Positions 1 through 3,952 of a DNA stretch of 6,575 nt are shown here, in pieces. The notes beneath the pieces are model-generated. The model searched no databases, was not told the origin of the DNA, and saw only the letters and a list, made by a program, of their open reading frames with translations. The stretch covers positions 1-6,575 of the forward strand of contig NZCB01000030.1 in the NCBI GenBank assembly GCA_002688165.1, given 5' to 3'. The position numbers and the translations under genes are program-made. This stretch comes from Candidatus Pacearchaeota archaeon (GTDB lineage Archaea > Nanobdellota > Nanobdellia > Pacearchaeales > GW2011-AR1). Each line of letters starts with the position of its first letter. Position 1 is the stretch's first letter.

Positions 1-420
1 CTTCTCTTCCTCAGTTTTCTCTTCTTTCTTCTCTTCAACTTTTTCAGTTTTCTTCCCACTTTCAACAACAGCTTTAGCCTTCTTCTTCAACTCCCTACTT
101 CTCTTAAACTCAATATGCTTTGGCAAATCAACTAATTCCACACTAACATTACCATCATCAAATTTCTTAGCTTTAACTTTGATCTTTGCAGGAGGCTTTG
201 TCATACCTCTAAATCTTATTTCATTATTTAAATCAACTTCAACTTTAATCTTTCTCAAATCCCTATCATAAACCTTCATATGTCTAGCAATAAATTCTTT
301 CAAAGTTTTAACTGCCTTATTACCTCTCTTATATGAGGGCACTTTCAACCAACCCTTTCTAAGTGGAACTATATATTCCCTTTCATATTCCATCTTTGGT
401 GCAGTATCTTTCTTTGCCAT
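1..420 (-). CDS. rpl31e: Ribosomal protein eL31, 3' end beyond window
   Basis: Structural protein of the archaeal large ribosomal subunit, located at the rim of the peptide exit tunnel in known ribosome structures. I translated 140 residues from the ATG at 420 to the window edge without a stop. Residues 11-97 carry the eL31 core: the EREYIVPLRKGWLKVP start, then KAVKTLKEFIARHMKV, then KVEVDLNNEIRFRGM with a terminal beta stretch near VSVELV. Archaeal eL31 usually ends near 85-95 residues; here a Lys/Glu-rich tail from about residue 101 continues to the edge. The start directly abuts the eL39 stop codon (no gap), and a GAGG Shine-Dalgarno at 425-428 overlaps the last eL39 codons, so translation is probably coupled. 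The family call is secure; the end of the tail is not visible. Confidence 0.93.
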   Translation of the reverse strand, partial: MAKKDTAPKMEYEREYIVPLRKGWLKVPSYKRGNKAVKTLKEFIARHMKVYDRDLRKIKVEVDLNNEIRFRGMTKPPAKIKVKAKKFDDGNVSVELVDLPKHIEFKRSRELKKKAKAVVESGKKTEKVEEKKEEKTEEEK

Positions 421-624
421 TTATCCTCTAGCCTGTCCAGTTCTCCTTGGTTTAATCTTTAATTTTGTTCTTCTCCATTGTCTTCTAATCTTAGTAACTG
501 CAGATGGATGCACTCTCTTTCCAGCTCCAAATTTCTTCAAAACTACCCAAACCGGAGCCCACTTAGTCCTTTTATTAGCCTTACTTAGCTTATTCTTCTT
601 CTGCTGTCTTCGTTTTTCATACAT
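421..624 (-). CDS. rpl39e: Ribosomal protein eL39
   Basis: Small, very basic large-subunit protein that lines the peptide exit tunnel in archaea and eukaryotes. The family pattern is clear: a KKNKLSKANKR start, then WAPVWVVLK, and the signature RRQWRRTKLKI near the C-terminus. At 67 residues it is longer than the usual 50 or so. There are about eight extra residues at the N-terminus, a short insertion around residues 32-45 (FGAGKRVHPSAV region), and a basic tail KPRRTGQARG after the signature. It lies 4 nt after the CsrA-like gene. An AGGGGGT stretch at 634-640, inside that gene's end, is a one-mismatch Shine-Dalgarno about 10 nt before the start. Confidence 0.9.
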   Translation of the reverse strand: MYEKRRQQKKNKLSKANKRTKWAPVWVVLKKFGAGKRVHPSAVTKIRRQWRRTKLKIKPRRTGQARG

Positions 625-628
625 TTTA

Positions 629-925
629 TTAAGACCCCCTTACTTTTTCTTCTAATCTTGATAATTTTTCATCAACTACTTTCTTAAGTTCAGAATAATC
701 AGGGCTATTTTCCAATACCTCGTATCTCATAAATTTATAGTTATTATCTGAATCAAATCCTAATGTGGTTTTTGAACCATAGATTCTTGTTTTAATTATT
801 CCGATTTCTCTTGGATCTAAAATAATCTCTCCATTATCATCTTCTCTAAATATAATTATAGGGGGATCTGTAGGATTTCTAGTTAATTTCAAATAACCTG
901 GCATAGGAGGATGTTTTGTTGTCAT
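629..925 (-). CDS. CsrA-like putative RNA-binding protein in the ribosomal operon
   Basis: No archaeal family came to mind for this 98-residue protein, but its pattern follows bacterial CsrA/RsmA, a small dimeric beta protein that binds GGA motifs in mRNA leaders. Residues 11-16 (YLKLTR) match CsrA strand 1 (LILTR). Residues 50-59 (GSKTTLGFDS) match the strand 4 pattern GxxVRIGIDA. Residues 63-70 (YKFMRYEV) match strand 5 VxVHREEV. L14-T15-R16 and R67 therefore align with the L4-T5-R6 and R44 RNA contacts of CsrA. Differences are a 10-residue N-terminal extension, a middle about 10 residues longer, and a C-terminal helix (about 76-95) longer than usual. The start at 925 overlaps the eS19 stop by 4 nt and has a strong Shine-Dalgarno; the ATG at 904 has none. 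The homology is inferred by eye; chance resemblance or a convergent fold is possible. Confidence 0.5.
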   Translation of the reverse strand: MTTKHPPMPGYLKLTRNPTDPPIIIFREDDNGEIILDPREIGIIKTRIYGSKTTLGFDSDNNYKFMRYEVLENSPDYSELKKVVDEKLSRLEEKVRGS

Positions 926-1344
926 TTCAATCCCTCCATTAATTCTTTACCTTTATCAGTTAATTTTCTACCTGCCTTTTTAGCATCATCTCCAGTTTTC
1001 TCTATTAATCCAGCAGCTTCAGCTTGCTGTAAAATAACTCTAACTATTTTTCCACTTCCCTTTCTAAAAATCTCTGGTTGCATACCTCTATTCTTCTTAC
1101 TCCCATATCTGGTCTTTAATCTATTAACTCCAACAATCCCTCTAACATAAGCTTGCCTCATTATACTTGCAGCTCTTTTATGCCAGAAATCTTCATCAAC
1201 AGGAGGTCTCTTCTTAGCAATACCTGTTTTAACAAAAGCTATCCATTCAGGAGCTTTAATCTCAGGAAATTCTTTAAGAGCATTAGCTAATTTAGTATTA
1301 TATTCATTCGCTTCAGTACTATATACTACGCTTGTTTTTATCAT
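922..1344 (-). CDS. rps19e: Ribosomal protein eS19
   Basis: Small-subunit ribosomal protein with a winged-helix-like fold, found in archaea and eukaryotes. The full 140-residue length fits the family. Family motifs in order are APEWIAFVKTGIAKKRPP (residues 31-48), DEDFWHKRAASIMRQAYV (51-68), the GIVGVNRLKTRYG block, KKNRGMQPEIFRKGSG (around 83-98), IVRVILQQAEAAGLIEK, and GRKLTDKGKELM near the end. It is the first gene of the operon. No Shine-Dalgarno is evident before the start, which agrees with a short leader from the TATA-like element at 1378-1393. It overlaps the next gene by 4 nt (ATGA), so the two are likely translationally coupled. Confidence 0.95.
   Translation of the reverse strand: MIKTSVVYSTEANEYNTKLANALKEFPEIKAPEWIAFVKTGIAKKRPPVDEDFWHKRAASIMRQAYVRGIVGVNRLKTRYGSKKNRGMQPEIFRKGSGKIVRVILQQAEAAGLIEKTGDDAKKAGRKLTDKGKELMEGLK
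932..937 (-). promoter_or_regulatory. Shine-Dalgarno site of the CsrA-like gene, possibly sequestered
   Basis: GGAGGG lies 6 nt before the start at 925, inside the last codons of eS19, and selects that start over the ATG at 904. With the two bases upstream it forms AUGGA (939-935), which fits the ANGGA consensus bound by CsrA. The complementary UCCUCC lies downstream at 911-906, so a stem of five Watson-Crick pairs plus one G-U could place the start codon in a 20-nt loop. The pairing is seen in the sequence; any regulatory role is inference. Confidence 0.6.
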
Positions 1345-1360
1345 TGTTTCTTAATAGACC

Positions 1361-1374
1361 ATTCCTTGCGGAAT
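1361..1374. repeat. Short inverted repeat at the predicted eS19 transcription start
   Basis: ATTCC and GGAAT form 5-bp arms around a 4-nt spacer, just upstream of the predicted start of transcription near 1360. It could be an operator, but so short an inverted repeat can arise by chance in AT-rich DNA. Confidence 0.25.
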
Positions 1375-1377
1375 TAG

Positions 1378-1393
1378 ACACATATTTATGTGT
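1378..1393 (-). promoter_or_regulatory. Palindromic TATA region of the eS19 operon
   Basis: ACACATA-TT-TATGTGT is a 16-bp near-perfect palindrome whose AT-rich core reads CATAAATATG on the minus strand. A TATA box centred at 1385 would put transcription start near 1360 and leave a leader of about 16 nt before eS19. The symmetry may be incidental to the TATA box or may mark a bound regulator. Confidence 0.45.
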
Positions 1394-1422
1394 TAGATCT
1401 TAATAATTTAGAAGAAAAAGCC

Positions 1423-1440
1423 TTTATAAACCTTTTTATA
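1423..1440 (+). promoter_or_regulatory. TATA boxes of the 74-residue protein gene
   Basis: TTTTTATA at 1433-1440 is centred 25.5 nt before the ATG at 1462 and is preceded by AAACC, which resembles a TFB recognition element. This spacing predicts a leaderless mRNA. A second element, TTTATAAA at 1423-1430, is a better TATA word and would give a leader of about 10 nt. Either way the promoter lies inside any longer reading from 1390, which argues for the start at 1462. Confidence 0.6.
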
Positions 1441-1461
1441 TCCTCGAGTATTCTCTATAAA

Positions 1462-1686
1462 ATGTCAGGACCAGGACCAGGAAAAAAACTTTTAGGAAAA
1501 GCCAATGTATACATCCACGAAAAAGGCAAATCAGGAGCTAGTGTAACTCACATAGATATAGAACTTCCAGAATTAAATGATATTCTAAAACCTGGAGAAG
1601 CTTCTTTTGTAGGTGCAAAAGAGGGTGGAGTTTTCATAGGACTAAAAAAAGAAATGATTAAACGTGCTGAGAAAAAATTAGATTAA
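1462..1686 (+). CDS. Uncharacterised 74-residue GPGPG protein
   Basis: I do not recognise this protein. It begins MSGPGPGKK, a Gly/Pro-rich flexible or nucleotide-loop-like start. It then alternates likely beta strands (residues 13-19, 27-35, 47-51 and 56-61) with an acidic LPELNDILKPGE segment, and ends in a basic amphipathic helix (62-73, KKEMIKRAEKKL). There are no cysteines, membrane segments or signal peptide, so it is probably a small soluble cytosolic protein. The start at 1462 is chosen because a TATA box lies 25 nt upstream and the Gly/Pro-rich start looks native; the reading extended to 1390 encodes promoter DNA. It diverges from the eS19 operon and is followed by an independent toxin-antitoxin promoter, so it appears monocistronic. 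It could be a small nucleic-acid-binding protein, but nothing shows this. Confidence 0.75.
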   Translation: MSGPGPGKKLLGKANVYIHEKGKSGASVTHIDIELPELNDILKPGEASFVGAKEGGVFIGLKKEMIKRAEKKLD

Positions 1687-1693
1687 ATTTTTA

Positions 1694-1707
1694 GAAATCT
1701 TTAAATA
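1694..1707 (+). promoter_or_regulatory. Promoter of the toxin-antitoxin operon
   Basis: TTTAAATA at 1700-1707 is a strong archaeal TATA word, preceded by GAAATC as a possible TFB recognition element. Its centre lies 25.5 nt before the antitoxin ATG at 1729, predicting a leaderless transcript. Its right end runs into the palindrome at 1706-1721. Confidence 0.75.
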
Positions 1708-1721
1708 AGTGAACGCACTTA
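1706..1721. promoter_or_regulatory. Candidate operator of the toxin-antitoxin operon
   Basis: TAAGTG-AACG-CACTTA is a perfect 6-bp inverted repeat with a 4-nt spacer. Two more outer base pairs match beyond one mismatch on each side. It starts within the TATA box and ends 7 nt before the predicted transcription and translation start, so a bound repressor would block TBP or RNA polymerase. Type II antitoxins with ribbon-helix-helix domains typically bind such palindromes to repress their own operon; binding here is inferred. Confidence 0.6.
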
Positions 1722-1728
1722 ATTACAT

Positions 1729-1950
1729 ATGACAAACATAACACTTTCAATTGATGATGAAGTCTATAACAAGATGAAGAAGTTCTCAGAAATAAGGTGG
1801 AGCGAGTTTGTAAGAAAGATAATTTCAAAAAGAATTGAGGAATTAGAATCAATAAATGAAAATGATGGATTTTTAACCATGCTAGCTTCTGAAAAAGCAC
1901 TTAAAGACGCTTGGGATAATGATTTGGACGAGAGGTGGAATGAGATTTGA
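1729..1950 (+). CDS. Ribbon-helix-helix antitoxin of a MazF/PemK-type system
   Basis: A 73-residue antitoxin that would neutralise the downstream toxin and repress the operon. Residues 3-8 (NITLSI) form the DNA-contacting beta strand, followed by helix 1 (9-21), a turn, and helix 2 from RWSEFVRKIISKRIEEL (23-39). This is a ribbon-helix-helix fold resembling archaeal VapB-like antitoxins. The C-terminal half (52-73) carries LASEKALKDAWDND followed by ERWNEI, which resembles the toxin-binding tail of MazE/PemI antitoxins (ASE, then a W with an acidic stretch, then a W near the end). The start is supported by the TATA box 25 nt upstream. The toxin gene overlaps its last 11 nt. The operator candidate at 1706-1721 suggests autoregulation. 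Confidence 0.82.
   Translation: MTNITLSIDDEVYNKMKKFSEIRWSEFVRKIISKRIEELESINENDGFLTMLASEKALKDAWDNDLDERWNEI
1932..1937 (+). promoter_or_regulatory. Shine-Dalgarno site selecting the toxin start
   Basis: GAGGTG lies just before the ATG at 1940, inside the antitoxin's last codons, and matches the anti-Shine-Dalgarno end of archaeal 16S rRNA. No such site precedes the in-frame ATG at 1919, so 1940 is preferred. Confidence 0.55.
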
Positions 1951-2269
1951 ACAGAGGGAAATTGTACAAATACCGTTTCCCTATTCTGATTTATCTGGAT
2001 CTAAAAAAAGGCCAGCAATCATTATTTCAAATGAGAAAGTAAATGGATCATCTAATGTTATATGTTGCGTAGTAACCACTAATCCTCATAAGATAGATAT
2101 TCCTATCTCCAATAGAGACCTAGAAAAGATACCATTGCCCTTCGATAGCTATATCAAACATCAAATGTTATTTACAGTTAATAAAACTCTAATAATTAAA
2201 AAAATGTCTAAGCTTAAACAAAAGCCATTCAACAAATTAAAAGAAAGAATTTATGAAAATATTAATTAA
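1940..2269 (+). CDS. MazF/PemK-family mRNA interferase toxin
   Basis: A 109-residue toxin expected to cleave mRNA at short sequence motifs when free of its antitoxin. The start (REIVQIPFPYSDLSGSKKRPAIIIS, residues 6-30) is the family signature. R24, in the RPA turn, corresponds to the catalytic arginine of MazF, and T46/T47 in VVTTNP fits the position of the conserved threonine. The later segment SYIKHQMLFTVNKTLI and a basic helical C-terminus (KMSKLKQKPFNKLKERIYENI) complete the usual fold. The canonical RGDI start reads QREI here. Length matches the family. Its start overlaps the antitoxin by 11 nt, so translation is coupled. Its stop overlaps the stop of the convergent yaaA gene, leaving no room for a terminator. 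Confidence 0.87.
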   Translation: MRFEQREIVQIPFPYSDLSGSKKRPAIIISNEKVNGSSNVICCVVTTNPHKIDIPISNRDLEKIPLPFDSYIKHQMLFTVNKTLIIKKMSKLKQKPFNKLKERIYENIN

Positions 2270-2955
2270 AGTAACTTCAAAAACTTCTCTCCATCCCATT
2301 CATATCCTTCCTCATTAAATCCATTAAACCTATCAACACTTTCAATATTATTCTCAATCAACCATCGAACAAATTTACCTTTTACAATCTTACCTTCATG
2401 ACCTGCAGACCTTCTCTCTCCATCTTTAATCACTACAAACTCTACAGCAATCCCTTCATCATAACTAACAGCCTTCCTATGAACCAAAGGCAACAAATCA
2501 ATCACATAATAATCTTTAAGAAACTCAGATATCCTTTCATACCATAATTTACTAGCATTAAAAAAATCAATCTTAAACTTATAATCTGGAATCAACTTTT
2601 TACAATTTATTAAACCAAACAATCCAGATAAAATATAAACTCTTTCACCAAATAATTCTTTATTCTTTATACTAGAATAATCAATACCTTTGTAAACAAC
2701 TCCAGAATATCTTTCAATTGCAGGGAGAGTTTTAGCAGTTTTTATATTACTATTAATTGCCTTAACTTTCTGCAATTTCTTCTCTTTGACTCCATACAAC
2801 TTTTCCAAATTTCCTTCATATGATTTTAATTTTTCTAACAACTCTTCAGTGATAGGGTCAAATTTATCTAAACATTCAAACTTCCCCTCTTCAACCTTTC
2901 CTTCCGAAGGAGGTATTAGAATAATTACTCTTTTGGAACTCTTGCCTTCCGCCAT
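2266..2955 (-). CDS. yaaA: YaaA-family (UPF0246) protein
   Basis: A 229-residue member of the YaaA/DUF328 family. In E. coli YaaA (about 258 residues) helps limit free iron and damage during peroxide stress, and structures of the family suggest DNA binding; the archaeal role is unknown. Motifs are ILIPPSEGK (12-20), RYSGVVYKGIDY (82-93), ILSGLFGLI (108-116) with IPDYKFKI (122-129), and a C-terminal FNGFNEEGYEWD. The start at 2955 overlaps the upstream CRM gene by 31 nt; no later ATG precedes the PPSEGK motif, so this start is the best available. Translation is probably coupled to the CRM gene. The family is mainly bacterial, so a transferred origin is possible. Confidence 0.85.
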   Translation of the reverse strand: MAEGKSSKRVIILIPPSEGKVEEGKFECLDKFDPITEELLEKLKSYEGNLEKLYGVKEKKLQKVKAINSNIKTAKTLPAIERYSGVVYKGIDYSSIKNKELFGERVYILSGLFGLINCKKLIPDYKFKIDFFNASKLWYERISEFLKDYYVIDLLPLVHRKAVSYDEGIAVEFVVIKDGERRSAGHEGKIVKGKFVRWLIENNIESVDRFNGFNEEGYEWDGEKFLKLL

Positions 2956-3188
2956 TTTCTCAAAAAAATACTAAAACCTAACGTCTTAACCGTATACTTT
3001 TCTCCCAACTTTTCAACCAATTCATCAGCATATTTCTTAACATCTGCCTTACCTTCAGGTCTAATTGATTTCAAAACACCAACCTTCAATGTAATGTTTC
3101 TATGCTTCTCTAATCTATTCTCAATATCTTTAATGAACTCAGGAGTAATGCCTTTCTTACCCAACTGAATTTCTTTTTGTTGTAACAT
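2925..3188 (-). CDS. CRM-domain (YhbY-like) RNA-binding protein
   Basis: An 87-residue single-domain protein of the CRM family, whose bacterial member YhbY associates with large-subunit ribosome precursors. The diagnostic basic loop is LGKKGIT (residues 9-15), containing GxxG, followed by EFIKDIENRLEKHRNITLKV and KKYADELVEKLGEKYTVKTLGFSIFL, the usual alpha-beta pattern that ends in a hydrophobic strand. The tail RKWRKARVPKE is basic. It is the first gene of a pair with yaaA, which starts 31 nt inside it. No Shine-Dalgarno is visible; a TATA-like element about 25 nt upstream suggests a leaderless mRNA. Expected to be cytosolic and to act on rRNA or pre-ribosomes. Confidence 0.83.
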   Translation of the reverse strand: MLQQKEIQLGKKGITPEFIKDIENRLEKHRNITLKVGVLKSIRPEGKADVKKYADELVEKLGEKYTVKTLGFSIFLRKWRKARVPKE

Positions 3189-3209
3189 TTTTTTAATAAT
3201 TCATAAGCC

Positions 3210-3217
3210 TTTAATTA
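3210..3217 (-). promoter_or_regulatory. TATA box of the CRM-yaaA operon
   Basis: TAATTAAA on the minus strand is centred 25.5 nt before the CRM-protein ATG, fitting a leaderless transcript. The 121-nt gap to the NFACT-R gene holds no tRNA or open frame that I can see, which supports an independent promoter here. The word itself is common in AT-rich DNA. Confidence 0.45.
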
Positions 3218-3309
3218 TCTATTGATTACCGCCTTATTAACTAATACTCCGAATAATCTTGCGTAAATCGTTAATGTATAACTTATCAAAACCTTAATTT
3301 ATTCAAGAT

Positions 3310-3906
3310 CTATCTAACACTCATATTCCCACTAGGGATAGCCCTCATAACTTCTTCCTTACTGACTGGCAATAAATATTTTTCCTTAATCTTCTTAGCA
3401 ATCTTCTCTGCAGCAGCTTCTTTATCCATCTTGCCTTGTTTAATAACTGCCAAACTTTCCTCTTTCCTTTTAACTTTTGGAACAGCTCTTATTTTACCTT
3501 TCTGGATAATAACCATTAATTCAGGTTTAGCCTTAACCTTCTTCTTATTCTTAACTCCAAAGGTTCCTGTTTTCATACCTTTATTCTTGAAAACATCTCC
3601 TCCTTTAAACACATCAATATCAATTGACTTTTTTCCAGTTTTCCATTCCTTAGAAAAACAAGCACAAAAAACTGCACATTCATCTAAATCATTCTTACTA
3701 GGATCATCACTCTGAATTATCATAAAAGGACTTCCTGGTTTTGTTGTATGCATTATTGTATAACCAGGTCTCTTAAAATATCTTAAAACATTTTCATTTT
3801 GTTCATCACTCTTACCTCCAACAACTAACTTCCCTTCCGAAGTAAAGAACCATCTATAACTCATATATTCCTTAGCTTCTCTTATTTGACGTAATTTTTT
3901 AAACAT
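3310..3906 (-). CDS. Stand-alone NFACT-R domain protein (RqcH C-terminal part)
   Basis: A 198-residue protein built from the NFACT-R (DUF814) domain found at the C-terminus of RqcH/NEMF/Tae2, factors that bind the large subunit during ribosome-associated quality control. Residues 14-31 (YMSYRWFFTSEGKLVVGG) followed by NENVLRYF are the domain's opening signature. ECAVFCACFSKEWKTGK (76-92) and KGMKTGTFGVKNKK (109-122) are the later signature blocks. Residues 128-198 follow the archaeal RqcH tail, ending in IPSGNMSVR. The NFACT-N, helix-hairpin-helix and coiled-coil parts of RqcH (over 300 residues) are absent, and the sequence upstream is intergenic, so this is an independent short protein rather than a truncated gene. 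Such stand-alone forms are known and have been predicted to act in RNA metabolism. Its own TATA box suggests monocistronic expression. Confidence 0.85.
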   Translation of the reverse strand: MFKKLRQIREAKEYMSYRWFFTSEGKLVVGGKSDEQNENVLRYFKRPGYTIMHTTKPGSPFMIIQSDDPSKNDLDECAVFCACFSKEWKTGKKSIDIDVFKGGDVFKNKGMKTGTFGVKNKKKVKAKPELMVIIQKGKIRAVPKVKRKEESLAVIKQGKMDKEAAAEKIAKKIKEKYLLPVSKEEVMRAIPSGNMSVR

Positions 3907-3926
3907 AAATATTTCAGATAATCAAC

Positions 3927-3936
3927 CCTTTTAAGG
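3927..3936 (-). promoter_or_regulatory. TATA box of the NFACT-R gene
   Basis: CCTTAAAAGG on the minus strand is centred 25.5 nt before the ATG at 3906, predicting a leaderless mRNA. It occupies the 46-nt gap after mscS. Confidence 0.55.
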
Positions 3937-3952
3937 ATTACTATGAACAATT

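Noticed and set aside
911..1150. Plus-strand open frame antisense to eS19
   Set aside because: Its hydrophobic, low-complexity product is the mirror of well-conserved eS19 codons, with no promoter or Shine-Dalgarno.
1390..1461. N-terminal extension of the 74-residue protein
   Set aside because: It covers both TATA boxes of the gene and begins inside the palindrome. The ATG at 1462 has the expected promoter spacing and a native-looking start.
1687..1693. Terminator after the 74-residue protein gene
   Set aside because: There is only a five-T run, which is weak even for archaeal T-tract termination and common in this AT-rich sequence.
1919..1939. Earlier toxin start
   Set aside because: No Shine-Dalgarno precedes it. 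The ATG at 1940 has GAGGTG upstream and begins right at the MazF start pattern.
3189..3309. Possible tRNA or small RNA in the gap before the CRM gene
   Set aside because: I found no cloverleaf, TψC-like GGTTCRA box or stable GC-rich stem. The stretch looks like a promoter and untranslated spacer.
3431..3715. Plus-strand open frame antisense to the NFACT-R gene
   Set aside because: It is a shadow of a conserved coding region in AT-rich DNA and has no recognisable domain. The antisense frames at 2786-2974, 4043-4267 and 4896-5126 were dismissed for the same reason.
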